From: Fibrobacter sp.
GTDB taxonomy: Bacteria > Fibrobacterota > Fibrobacteria > Fibrobacterales > Fibrobacteraceae
Length of the DNA: 50,851 nt
Reading direction: 5' to 3'
Assembly: GCA_017520105.1 (NCBI GenBank)
Contig: JAFWRL010000299.1
Location: 1 to 50,851 of the forward strand
Each line of letters opens with the position of its first letter. Within the stretch, counting starts at the first letter, position 1. The notes beneath the pieces were generated by a model that saw only the letters and a list, made by a program, of their open reading frames with translations, was not told the DNA's origin and did not search any database. Shown one piece after another: positions 8,356-16,720 of the stretch. Made by a program: the position numbers and the translations under genes.

Positions 8356-10581
8356 TTACGCTTTCGGCTCGGTCTCCCCCGCTTCTGGCTGCGGTGAAAT
8401 TTTCGTCCTCGCAAGATAGAGCTTTTCCGAAATCCTCGTAAACGCCTCGACCACATCCGGGTCGAAATGTTTGCCAGCGCCCTCGGTGATGATGGACATC
8501 GCCTTCTCGTAACTAAAGGGTTTCTTATAAACTCTCTCCGCAATCAAGGCGTCGAACACGTCCGCCACCGCCATGATTCGTGCGGAAAGCGGTATTTCGT
8601 CACCCTTGATGTGAGTCGGGTATCCAGAGCCATCCCATTTTTCGTGGTGGAAGCACGCCATTTCGATGGACTCATTCAGGTAATTGGTATCGAACGTATC
8701 ACCGGCATCCGCAACAATCTTCCTGAGGATTTTTCCGCCTTCGGTCGTATGGCTCTTCATGATGGCGAATTCTTCGTCCGTAAGCTTGCCATTCTTGTTC
8801 AGAATCAAGTCCGACACGGCAATCTTTCCGATATCGTGGAGCGGGGCCGCGCGTTTAAGCTTATGGATGTAGGCATCGGTAAGGACACCCTTGAACTTGC
8901 CTTCGGCTTGGAGTTCCTTCGCAATCGCTTCCACATATTCAGCTGTTTTCTTGATGTGGTCGCCCGTGCTTTTGTCACGCGCTTCGACCATCTCGGCGAA
9001 TTCCATAATAATGAGTTCTTGCATGCGGCGGATGCGGTCGTTTTGGTCCTGCACCTGCTTGATAAACTCGAACGAACTCTGGGCCATGCCATTAAAGGAA
9101 TCGTACAGCATGCCGATTTCGTCATTTGAGTTTATCCCGATTTTTCCGATACGGATTGCAGAATTCTGGATACCGTCGAGGTCAACGCTTTCTGTTTCAA
9201 AATCGACTCCGCTTGCAAGGCCTATATCCAAAGAATACTTGTACGCAGCCAGGGACATCTTATTCACAGGTATCACGACACCGCGTTTCATCACCTCAAT
9301 GACGATACTCATGATAATAATCGAAAGGCCGAAGAACAGCGAAAGCAGCTTGATGAAGAACATCGCCTCGTCTTGAACAATCGACTCCATAGAAATATCT
9401 GCCGCGACATACGCAACTGTCTTTCCTGCAGCATTGCGAACAGGACGATAAACGGTCAAAAGCCAACCATACTGGTCGTCCGAAACAATCGGCTCGATTT
9501 CTTCACCTTCCAAGAGTTTCGGCAAATATGAAATGAAGGATTCGTCAAAAGCCACTATGGAACCGGGTTCACTGCCAGGTTCCCCATCTACGTCCAAATC
9601 GAATACGACATGGCAGCCATCCTTTTCTATCCGATAGACATAAAGGAACCTTGTCTGCGGAAAACTGGCGCGAATGCGTTCAAGCATGCTCCTTACTTTC
9701 TGGTACCCTTCAACTTCAAAGCCTCTTGTGATATAGTCATCTACTTTTTCAGCATCGATTGCAACCGATGCGGCCTCGGTCACGCCTTTACCGATACTTA
9801 TAAAGTTGTTGATGGAATTGTTGCGATAAAGGAAAAATCCGATAACACTAGCAAGGCTACCTAACAGAATTTCGGCAACCATCACAATGACTATGACTTT
9901 ATTCAACAGGGAATACCTGACCATTCTATTCATGGCATTGCTGCTAGGGTCGTTATAAATCTTTTTCAGTTTTTCTTTAATTTCTTTGGGGACATAGTGG
10001 AAAATCAAGGTTGCGGCCACGACAACTACGCTTTTGTCAAAAACATCAAGGACAAAGTCAGCAAGGAGTTGCGATGTAAAACGTCCCCAATGCATGACAT
10101 CGTGGAACGCAATAGAAAAAGGCGCCGAGATACCCTCTCCAAAATTGAATCCATAAATGGCGTATGTAAATACAGAGCCGAGACCGCCGCCAATAAGCGC
10201 AAATGCAAAGATGACAACAATCAGTTTCCACGCTTTCTTGAAAAATCCCCACCGGAAAAAGAACGTAGCCGTAATCGCGATAAGCACGCTCAACACGCCA
10301 TAGTACATGGATACCGGCTCAGAAATTCCGTTGATGACATTCACGCCGAAGCCAACAACAATGGCAGGCAGGTACCCACCCAGCATGGCGGTAACTACGG
10401 TTCCGATACAGTCCAGAAAAAGCGGCAAATCAAGAGCGAGAGCAATCTTTGCCGGAATGACGTTCAAAAGCAGCCCGATCAGAATAAGCAGGAACACGCT
10501 TTTCGAACGCACAAAAAATCCCTTGCTCTCATTCAGGGCCATTCTTAACCAATTCTTCAAAGCATACTTTCTCATACCCAA
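8356..10581 (-). CDS. Membrane-bound HD-GYP cyclic-di-GMP phosphodiesterase
   Basis: This 741-residue protein is predicted to hydrolyse cyclic di-GMP in response to an extracytoplasmic or membrane signal. About six hydrophobic helices fill residues 20-200 and resemble an integral-membrane sensory domain (LLLNVIPAKIALALDLPLF, then GGYLPAIVVGFGVNVI). A further helix near 235-255 precedes a periplasmic Cache-like region, another helix near 400-420, and a HAMP-like linker. The C-terminal HD-GYP domain has HDIGKIAV near residue 580 and the signature HHEKWDGSGYP near 645-655. The first candidate start at 10581 is TTG, eight bases after GAGG; the ATG at 10575 is 14 bases away, so the TTG may be used. 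It has its own terminator and is a single-gene unit. The family call is strong; the signal is unknown. Confidence 0.92.
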   Translation of the reverse strand: MGMRKYALKNWLRMALNESKGFFVRSKSVFLLILIGLLLNVIPAKIALALDLPLFLDCIGTVVTAMLGGYLPAIVVGFGVNVINGISEPVSMYYGVLSVLIAITATFFFRWGFFKKAWKLIVVIFAFALIGGGLGSVFTYAIYGFNFGEGISAPFSIAFHDVMHWGRFTSQLLADFVLDVFDKSVVVVAATLIFHYVPKEIKEKLKKIYNDPSSNAMNRMVRYSLLNKVIVIVMVAEILLGSLASVIGFFLYRNNSINNFISIGKGVTEAASVAIDAEKVDDYITRGFEVEGYQKVRSMLERIRASFPQTRFLYVYRIEKDGCHVVFDLDVDGEPGSEPGSIVAFDESFISYLPKLLEGEEIEPIVSDDQYGWLLTVYRPVRNAAGKTVAYVAADISMESIVQDEAMFFIKLLSLFFGLSIIIMSIVIEVMKRGVVIPVNKMSLAAYKYSLDIGLASGVDFETESVDLDGIQNSAIRIGKIGINSNDEIGMLYDSFNGMAQSSFEFIKQVQDQNDRIRRMQELIIMEFAEMVEARDKSTGDHIKKTAEYVEAIAKELQAEGKFKGVLTDAYIHKLKRAAPLHDIGKIAVSDLILNKNGKLTDEEFAIMKSHTTEGGKILRKIVADAGDTFDTNYLNESIEMACFHHEKWDGSGYPTHIKGDEIPLSARIMAVADVFDALIAERVYKKPFSYEKAMSIITEGAGKHFDPDVVEAFTRISEKLYLARTKISPQPEAGETEPKA

Positions 10582-10721
10582 AAAACTTTCCTCTTTCTTA
10601 CATCAGTTAAGATAAATAAAAAAAGCCACCAACGTTCATTCTAAAAGCAGAAAAACATGCAAAAACAAGCGTCATCCGTTCAAGATGGCGCTATTGGCAT
10701 CGTTAAAGAATCAAATTTATT

Positions 10722-11276
10722 TTAACGGTATTCGAACTTCGCTTCGAACAGGTGTCGGCAGTCGTTACCGTCGTTACCCCAATGCTCCGATGACCCTGCA
10801 AAGACCTGGATACCGAGATCGGAGGCTCCGGCAACAAGGCGGTTCATGCCCGCAATTCTCCAGATTCCGCGCAAAATATCGTCGCATTCTTCGCGGCTCA
10901 ACTTGCAGCCATCCGTCTGGCCGGCAAGCATATACAGTCCGTCATGGATAAACGGAGCCGCATTATAGACATCGTCGCCCTTCTTGACATCGGGGATAAA
11001 GGCCTTTGCAAAAGCCGGAGCAGACGCCCCGTCAGACATAAAGCCTCTCCTGAAACGCACTGTCAGCATAAAGTCACGGATTTTCTTATCGGCCTTGGTG
11101 TAGCGAGCGCCCTTGACATACACGTAACGGTCCAGCTTGCAAAAATACATCTTGCCGTTGCCTTCAAATACAAGCGGGAAATCAATTTCAATGGAATCGA
11201 CAGTAATGGAATCCCTATCCTGCTGGAAATTTTTTCGGTTCGTCATCTTGTCGATGAACATTTTTAAATTAGCCAT
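10722..11276 (-). CDS. DUF1353-domain protein
   Basis: This 184-residue protein shows the DUF1353 pattern: GFMSDGASAPAFAKAFIP near residues 104-121, followed by PFIHDGLYMLAG near 133-144. The catalytic-looking His-Asp pair is present, but no activity is established. DUF1353 proteins are common in phages and prophages, so this may be a phage-derived gene, although no other clear phage gene is next to it. The ATG at 11276 has a good AAGGAG ribosome binding site. The upstream neighbour on the same strand (11372-12124) is 95 bp away and may be cotranscribed. No signal peptide is seen, so the product is probably cytoplasmic. Confidence 0.7.
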   Translation of the reverse strand: MANLKMFIDKMTNRKNFQQDRDSITVDSIEIDFPLVFEGNGKMYFCKLDRYVYVKGARYTKADKKIRDFMLTVRFRRGFMSDGASAPAFAKAFIPDVKKGDDVYNAAPFIHDGLYMLAGQTDGCKLSREECDDILRGIWRIAGMNRLVAGASDLGIQVFAGSSEHWGNDGNDCRHLFEAKFEYR

Positions 11277-11371
11277 AAGCTCCTTCTTGGTGCAACGCTA
11301 TTGTTACACGCCGTCTAAAAGATACGATATTGCACGCAATAAAAATGTAAATAAAATTTATCAAACAACGT

Positions 11372-12124
11372 TTAAGGATCGACTAAACATTCCGCGACAA
11401 TCGTCCGAGTCCCGTCGTCCAGTCGAGCCTTGATAAAAGACTTGGCATTCGCGTTCGGGAGTTTCTTGATAAGCACTTTGGACGTAGCGGAATCCAGCAG
11501 TTGAAACCGCGGAGGCGCCCCGCTCACAATCGGGATTTCGCGCCGCGACACGTAAAGCGAAAAATGCGACGTTTTTTCCACGCAGTCAAACTGCACCGGG
11601 TCATCGGCCTTTAGAGAATCGTTTATTTGCAAATTCCGCTCGGCATACGAACCAGAAAAGCAATAGCCCCACCTCATTTTTTTTGTCGGAATCGTAACCG
11701 TACATTCGAATTTTCTCGATGGTCCCACGTGGATTTCAAGGCCGAAAATCACGCCGAACATGCGGTCGAGATTGGGGACGGACCGTTTGTCACGCCCCAC
11801 AAAGGCAACATTTCCGTTTTCTGAAACAACGACCACCGGAAACTTGTCGTACGCAATGCCGTCAAAACAGGTCACATTCCAGACCTCAGCAATAGACGCT
11901 TTGACATAAAAAAACAATACCGATTCACACCTAAAGGCATCCAAAGGCGCAATAAGCTTCACTTTTCCGTCGTAAATACGACACTGGGAGTGCTCGTTTT
12001 TTAGGATTTCCGCAGTCTTGCTCGACGGGATAACCTTTAGACCACACGCGCTCCCATTAAAGTATTCATGACAAAGCGATACATCTACAACTTTAGTGTT
12101 TTGCATCCCAACACATTTATACAT
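11372..12124 (-). CDS. Hypothetical protein, beta-rich, unknown function
   Basis: I do not recognise this 250-residue protein. It has no signal peptide or membrane helix. The middle (ESVLFFYVKASIAEVWNVTC, later LEIHVGPSRKFECTVTIP) suggests alternating beta strands, and eight or so cysteines are scattered without a metal-binding pattern. The start at 12124 gives MYKCVGMQN; the internal ATG at 12106 (MQNTKVVDV) is an alternative, and neither has a clear ribosome binding site. It is followed by the DUF1353 gene on the same strand and preceded by a 396-bp AT-rich gap, which together hint at an acquired segment. Confidence 0.55.
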   Translation of the reverse strand: MYKCVGMQNTKVVDVSLCHEYFNGSACGLKVIPSSKTAEILKNEHSQCRIYDGKVKLIAPLDAFRCESVLFFYVKASIAEVWNVTCFDGIAYDKFPVVVVSENGNVAFVGRDKRSVPNLDRMFGVIFGLEIHVGPSRKFECTVTIPTKKMRWGYCFSGSYAERNLQINDSLKADDPVQFDCVEKTSHFSLYVSRREIPIVSGAPPRFQLLDSATSKVLIKKLPNANAKSFIKARLDDGTRTIVAECLVDP

Positions 12125-12520
12125 ACATATTTATATGTATTCTTACCCTTAATAGAATTTACAGTTTGAGCGGAATATAATTACAAGTCACACTTTTAGC
12201 AAATTGTAAAATAAATTTTTCTATTTTGTCTTAGAAAATAGAGTTTATATACACATTGTTAACAAAAAAATTCAGAACAAGCGATTTTATTTCAAATTTT
12301 ATGCAAAATACCTAAAAAAAATTTTTCATAAAAAATTTCCATTAGGTTATTGCCAAATAGACCTTATCCGAATTATATTGTGAGAAAATGTTTTAGTTTT
12401 AAAACAGAATACAATACACCTCAAACATAATGCTGCACGGACCTGAAAAAGGACTCATCCCCTGATTCATGATTCTTGCAGCATTCTTTTTATGCAAAAT
12501 GAGGATAAAATGCAGCGAAA
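12125..12520. other. AT-rich intergenic gap of 396 bp
   Basis: No coding region is seen. The segment is strongly AT-rich, with long A and T runs at about 12205-12350. It lies between the 3' end of the PmbA gene and the 5' end of the hypothetical gene, both on the minus strand. It would hold the promoter of the hypothetical gene. It also holds a plus-strand promoter-like sequence and a hairpin, listed separately. Confidence 0.6.
12350..12492 (+). ncRNA. Candidate small RNA with promoter and terminator-like hairpin
   Basis: On the plus strand TTGCCA (12350-12355) and TATATT (12374-12379) are separated by 18 bp, close to a housekeeping promoter. About 50 bases further on, AATGCTGCA (12429-12437) pairs perfectly with TGCAGCATT (12477-12485), which is followed by CTTTTTATG. 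A transcript of about 105 bases would end there. No plus-strand gene follows. The hairpin loop is 39 bases, long for an intrinsic terminator, and no stable inner stem is obvious, so this is only a candidate. Confidence 0.25.
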
Positions 12521-13849
12521 TTAAGCGCTCACGCTCAATTCGCTAACAGCAAGGGCAGGAACCTTGTACATAGCGAACGGATCGCGGTACTCGTTACCGA
12601 CTGCCACGATGTTCTTGAGGATGTCGAAGAAGTTCCCGCTAAGCGTCACGCCATCAACCGGATGCTGGATTGAACCATTTTCGCACCAGAAGCCGTGAGC
12701 TCCGATGCTGAGTTCGCCGCTCACAGGATTACAGCCGGAATTACCTTCCAGACGCACGACGAGCAAGCACTTCGGGAAAAGCTTTAGAAGTTCCTCGGTC
12801 GTCATCGTTCCCGGCGGCACAAGCATGTTGTAGAAGCTCGTGGACATCTTGCTGCCAAAGCTGCGGGCTCCACTGCCGGTCGTTTCGCGTTTGGCCTTGG
12901 ACGCCGTTTCAAGGTTGTAAAGGGCAGAATTGAAGACTCCGTTTTCGACCACCTTGACTCGCCTTGTCGCGCAACCTTCGGAGTCGAAGTAGAACTTGTG
13001 TTCGAACATTTCGCCGACCGGGTCGTTCCAGAGAGAGAACACGTCGCTTGCAATCTTTTCGCCTTCCTTGCCATCAAGTCGGGACTGGCCTTTCTGCATG
13101 GTTTCGGCGAAGAACGGCTGGTTGTACATGCCAAGGAAGCGTGCCGAGATGCGTTCCGAAAGGATGACAGGAATCTTTCCGCCTTCGATTTTCTGGGCGC
13201 CAAAGAGTTCCGTGGCGTATTCGGCGGTTTTGCTTGCGATTTCTTCGACCGTGAAAGCGTTCCAGTCGCGGCCGTTCTTTACAAAGTTGCCAAGTTTCTT
13301 GATGCCACCCCGGCTTGCCACGGCTCCGGCACCAGCAGAGGCACAGTTCGAACGAGCCTCGTAAAAAAGCCCCGTATTATTTGCAACGATTGAATACTCT
13401 TTTTCGATATCGCCACCGAGATACGGGATGTTCTCGATTTCCTTGGACTTCGCAAACGTCGCCTTTTCGAGTTCGATGCAGAAGTTCTTCATCGTCGAAA
13501 GGTCCAACGATTCCAACGCCGGATTGTAGTTCGGTTCACCCTTCGGGAGTTCTACCGCCTTGGGAAGCGTAATGTCGATTTTTTCGGTCCACTGCGTGTG
13601 GCAAAGAGCGTCCTTGAGCGTCTGGCGGAGAGCGTCGTCGGTGAGGCGTTCCGTGTGCGCATAACCCGGGCGTCCGTCCTTGATGACGCGGACACCAAGC
13701 CCGACGGAATCCGATATTTCCGTATTCTGCACCTGTCCCTGGAAAACAGAAAGCCCTTCGGAATGCGCATTGGAAGCGATAACATCGAACTGTTCGGCTT
13801 CGCCTTTGGCGAGGTCGCACATGAAATAGACTGCATCTTTAATATTCAT
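12521..13849 (-). CDS. pmbA: TldE/PmbA family protein (metalloprotease partner)
   Basis: This 442-residue protein matches the TldE/PmbA branch of the TldD/PmbA family, which with TldD forms a heteromeric zinc protease known for microcin maturation and peptide degradation. The N-terminal pattern (AEQFDVIASNAHSEGLSVF, DSVGLGVRVIKDGRPGYAHT) and the C-terminal core (EGNSGCNPVSGELSIGAHGF, then HPVDGVTLSGNFFDILKNI) are characteristic. No HExxxH zinc motif is present, which fits TldE and not TldD. TldD is not in this window, so the partner must be elsewhere. The ATG at 13849 lacks a visible ribosome binding site but gives the usual family start. It appears to be a single-gene unit. Confidence 0.9.
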   Translation of the reverse strand: MNIKDAVYFMCDLAKGEAEQFDVIASNAHSEGLSVFQGQVQNTEISDSVGLGVRVIKDGRPGYAHTERLTDDALRQTLKDALCHTQWTEKIDITLPKAVELPKGEPNYNPALESLDLSTMKNFCIELEKATFAKSKEIENIPYLGGDIEKEYSIVANNTGLFYEARSNCASAGAGAVASRGGIKKLGNFVKNGRDWNAFTVEEIASKTAEYATELFGAQKIEGGKIPVILSERISARFLGMYNQPFFAETMQKGQSRLDGKEGEKIASDVFSLWNDPVGEMFEHKFYFDSEGCATRRVKVVENGVFNSALYNLETASKAKRETTGSGARSFGSKMSTSFYNMLVPPGTMTTEELLKLFPKCLLVVRLEGNSGCNPVSGELSIGAHGFWCENGSIQHPVDGVTLSGNFFDILKNIVAVGNEYRDPFAMYKVPALAVSELSVSA

Positions 13850-13903
13850 ATCGCAAAATCAAAATTTTAATTATTTACAAGTCAAGTATACAAAAATAGA
13901 GTA

Positions 13904-14112
13904 TGGAGATTCCCGGTCAAGCCGGGAATGACAGCGCGAAATGTCATCCTGAACGTAGTGAAGGATCCAGTGATTGATCCGCTCAAGAATGGACTGGATT
14001 CCTCAGGGCTACGCCCTTCGGAATGACGATGCACAAAGGCGATACCGCATGACGTCATGCGAATTGTCACCCCGGCCAGAGCCTGTCCCGGATTTATTCC
14101 GGGATGCCGGGG
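13904..14112. repeat. Cluster of dispersed intergenic repeats
   Basis: Several short hairpin-like repeats lie end to end: ATTCCCGGTCAAGCCGGGAA, then a GTCATCCTGAAC...GGATCCAGTG unit, then ACTGGATTCCTC...CGGAATGAC, then CCCGGATTTATTCCGGG within a longer CACCCCGGCC...GCCGGGGT palindrome. Together they fill the gap between the PmbA gene and the HigA-like gene. The same unit types recur at 6658, 14421, 23617, 42992 and 46060. Some stems could also serve as terminators for the minus-strand HigA-like gene. Confidence 0.75.
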
Positions 14113-14128
14113 TCGGCTGATACATTCT

Positions 14129-14365
14129 TTATTTCGCAGCCTTGCTTTTGCGTTCGAGCATTTTCCAGTAGGCGGCGGGGCTCCCGGTCACGGATTCAAG
14201 CGCATTTGCCATTTCGGTCGAGATGCTGATTTCACCCGCAATCAGCTGGTCGAGCATTTCTACAGAAACGCCCACCCTGCGTGCAAATTCCGGCTTGTCG
14301 ATTTTAAGCCATTCAATTCCTTCGAGAATCGCCTGTCCCGGCGTCGGGGTTCCATGTCTTGGCAT
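14129..14365 (-). CDS. Orphan HigA-type antitoxin (XRE helix-turn-helix)
   Basis: This 78-residue protein has the HigA/VapI pattern: PTPGQAILEGIEW near the N-terminus, the helix-turn-helix KPEFARRVGVSVEMLDQLIA at about residues 24-43, then GEISISTEMANALESVTGSP and AYWKMLERK. Such proteins bind their own promoter and neutralise a HigB ribonuclease. No HigB-like ORF lies on either side: 167 bp of repeats separate it from the AlgX-like gene and more repeats lie downstream. It is therefore an orphan antitoxin or a decayed module. At 78 residues it is shorter than the usual ~95-105. The ATG at 14365 is the first in frame. Confidence 0.8.
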   Translation of the reverse strand: MPRHGTPTPGQAILEGIEWLKIDKPEFARRVGVSVEMLDQLIAGEISISTEMANALESVTGSPAAYWKMLERKSKAAK

Positions 14366-14371
14366 AATTTT

Positions 14372-14496
14372 TTAGTGGTTAGTAAACAGTGGTTAGTGGT
14401 TAGGGGTTAGATTTTTAAAACGTCATTCTGAGCCATTTGATGGCGAAGAATCCAGTGTGCTTTACTGGATCCTTCCACCTACGGTGTCAGGATGAC
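14372..14496. repeat. GGTTAG-type phrase and dispersed repeats
   Basis: Positions 14372-14410 hold an imperfect run of AGTGGTTAG / GGGGTTAG phrases. They are followed at 14421-14496 by a dispersed repeat: GTCATTCTGAG...AATCCAGTG and its partner CACTGGATCCTTCC-like arm ending GTCAGGATGACC. The whole gap before the AlgX-like gene is filled by these elements. Confidence 0.6.
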
Positions 14497-14532
14497 CAAA
14501 GCATTAGAATTTCACATTCTTTCGTCTTTCCT

Positions 14533-16383
14533 CTAAAATTCTACGTCCTTCCAGCCTTCGGCGCCGAAGCGGAGGTCGCGTTCGACGAATTCCCAGATGA
14601 GGAGCTTTTTGCCCTTGAGCACGCTCGCCTTGCGGGCAAGCTTTTCCCGCACAAGCGTCGAGGCGCCGCCATCGCTTACGATGGATGCGACCGAGCGATT
14701 CATGTTCTTCGCGAAGTGCGCAATCCATCCGGCGTTCACCGGCGAATCGGTCTGGTAAATGCGGCTGAAGCTGTCGCCGAGAATCAAGATTTCGGACTTG
14801 CGGAAATCATCTTTGAATGGAGTGATTGTGGTGTCGTACTTAATAGCTTTAAGCGCACAAGCAGTTTGGCTCGTCAAAAGGCAAAAAACATCCGTCGTTT
14901 CACCATCCTTTCTATCAGCCTTTTTCCGATTCATACATTCTTTATATGCAGAATCAATGCATACGGTATCTTCAGGAAGTTCCTCATCTCGTATCTTGAT
15001 ATTCTGTTGCATCACGACATGCCCCGTCACCTTCTGCACTTTGAACACACCAAACTTATTGAGGCCGCTCATCTCGCCCACGTCACCCATGCGATCTGCA
15101 ACGGAATCCTTCGCTACAAAGCTCGAAGAATTGTCCATGACTAAAGACATGCATTGATTTGCAACGGAATCGGCGGCAATGTAGCGCACTTCATCCTTTC
15201 CGCGGAATTTAACAGTTCCTGCATCCACCATTTCGCGGACCTTCTTCGCAATCACGTCAGCCGCAATTTCCGCCCCGCGCGGGGTCCAGTGCGTGTCGTC
15301 GTTCAAGTAAAGCGGACCTTCTTCGGAATCGCGGGACTTTGCGGCCAAAAGCGGCGTATATAAATCCACCGTGTTAAAACCAGCACGCGTGAGCGAATCC
15401 AATATTTTCTTGCCATGCGATTGGAGCCCGGCGGCACTTTCACCCGCGGCAGTTCCGGCGGCATTTCCATTTTCCGCAGCACCAGCATTCCCGGCGGCAT
15501 CCGAATTCTTGCCCGTCAATCGTTCCGGATAGATGCTCGGCTTGCCCGGCGTAATCACCACCAAGAGTTCCACGCCCTTCGCCTTGAGCTGGTCGCGGAA
15601 CCGTTCAATCGCCTTCACCGGATTGTCGAGCTTTGCACTGCGCACATCCAGCGGCGACGGCTGCACCAGGAATTCCACATCCTGGCGGTAGAAAAGCCAA
15701 CGGTCGGAAGCCGCAGCGGTATCGCGCCCACAGCCCGCACCGATGCAATCGCCAGCAGCACCGAGCACCACCTTCTCGCCCGGATCGCTAAAGATGTTCC
15801 AAACCGCAAGCTGGTACTTCGGACGCAACGAGAGCACAATAGCGCTCTCGTCATCAATCTTATTTTCAAAAGCACGCAAATAGCGGCTCGTCCATACGCC
15901 GTAATGCTTCACGTCCAAGAACGCGCGCCACAGCGACACATGACCAAGATCCGCCACGAGAGCCTTGATGCAAGAATCCGCCTGCGGGAAAGATTCCGGT
16001 TCGTCCTCCAGCTTCGAGAGGAGCGTATCGGCCAACTTGAGGCTCTTGTATCGAGCTTCAGAAGTATCAAGTTCGGCATACGTATTCACCGAAAGCACCG
16101 CCGCCTCCAAGTCCGAAAGCGAAGACGTCACAGGTTCCAAAGCATCGGCCACCTCAGCACCCGCAGCAATAGCCTCACGCGCCGCACGCCACTTCACATC
16201 GAGCGAGTCCGCAGCCGCAGCGACCTTTTTTTCGCGCACAATCGGAGTATAGACCACATCCTTGAAAATATCAAATGGCTGGAAGCGCTTTTCGCCACGC
16301 AGGTCGGCAGCAACCTGCACGCCGAACGGGAGCAACAACAAAATCGAAAAAATAACGACAGGGATAATGTATTTCTTATTCAC
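14533..16383 (-). CDS. AlgX/AlgJ-like SGNH-fold protein, membrane anchored
   Basis: This 616-residue protein resembles the AlgX/AlgJ group, SGNH-fold proteins that acetylate exported polysaccharide in the periplasm. A single N-terminal hydrophobic helix (IIPVVIFSILLLLPFGV) anchors it. The SGNH-type motifs are DDTHWTPRG near residue 364 (Asp-His pair) and LGDSFSRIY near residue 534 (nucleophile Ser). Between them lies an insertion rich in Cys and Lys. An unusual Ala/Gly-rich run near residue 300 looks like a linker. The start is GTG at 16383, supported by the hydrophobic segment following at once; no ATG is nearby. It stands alone between repeat clusters, but a related lipoprotein is encoded at 43116-45080. 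The acetyltransferase role is inference. Confidence 0.75.
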   Translation of the reverse strand: MNKKYIIPVVIFSILLLLPFGVQVAADLRGEKRFQPFDIFKDVVYTPIVREKKVAAAADSLDVKWRAAREAIAAGAEVADALEPVTSSLSDLEAAVLSVNTYAELDTSEARYKSLKLADTLLSKLEDEPESFPQADSCIKALVADLGHVSLWRAFLDVKHYGVWTSRYLRAFENKIDDESAIVLSLRPKYQLAVWNIFSDPGEKVVLGAAGDCIGAGCGRDTAAASDRWLFYRQDVEFLVQPSPLDVRSAKLDNPVKAIERFRDQLKAKGVELLVVITPGKPSIYPERLTGKNSDAAGNAGAAENGNAAGTAAGESAAGLQSHGKKILDSLTRAGFNTVDLYTPLLAAKSRDSEEGPLYLNDDTHWTPRGAEIAADVIAKKVREMVDAGTVKFRGKDEVRYIAADSVANQCMSLVMDNSSSFVAKDSVADRMGDVGEMSGLNKFGVFKVQKVTGHVVMQQNIKIRDEELPEDTVCIDSAYKECMNRKKADRKDGETTDVFCLLTSQTACALKAIKYDTTITPFKDDFRKSEILILGDSFSRIYQTDSPVNAGWIAHFAKNMNRSVASIVSDGGASTLVREKLARKASVLKGKKLLIWEFVERDLRFGAEGWKDVEF

Positions 16384-16422
16384 GAGAGATAAGATAGAAT
16401 TTTGTTGTGGTGTTACTAGTTG

Positions 16423-16620
16423 CTACTCATTGTCAACTGTTTTAATTTCGCTCCACTTGGCGTTATTGCCGATGTTGCGGATTAGGCGGAAACCGCTGGA
16501 ACAACCATCATAATAATTGGAAGAGATGTAATCGTAGGAAATATACCTCCAATCGGAATGAGCATCACCTTCTTTCAAATAAGAGGGGCAAATGACATTG
16601 TCAGCGCATGCCCCGCTCCT
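16423..16620 (-). pseudogene. C-terminal fragment of a sulfatase-modifying-factor (FGE-like) domain
   Basis: The minus-strand frame ending at 16423 reads YDYISSNYYDGCSSGFRLIRN and a short tail. This matches the C-terminal end of a formylglycine-generating-enzyme/SUMF1 domain, where SSxxGFRxxR is the last conserved motif. Only about 60 residues belong to the domain; the rest of the gene is missing and the only upstream initiation codon is a TTG without a ribosome binding site. Intact relatives with a different architecture lie at 33636-42180. It looks like a gene remnant next to the Rpn nuclease gene, whose 5' end is only about 100 bp away and may mark the deletion or insertion boundary. Confidence 0.55.
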
Positions 16621-16720
16621 GCCTAAAAATATTTTACAAAGAATTCTTAGGACAAATGGCTTGCTGAAGCGTGTTAATAGTATAGGGACCAAATTATAAC
16701 CATCCCCTAAAGGAATGTAA

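Noticed and set aside
12429..12485. Hammerhead-like ribozyme
   Set aside because: The minus strand has GGATGAGTCC, but the conserved core CTGATGA and GAAA elements are missing.
14372..14410. GGTTAG run resembling telomere repeat
   Set aside because: It is short, imperfect and next to dispersed intergenic repeats in a bacterial chromosome, so a telomere-like role is not supported.
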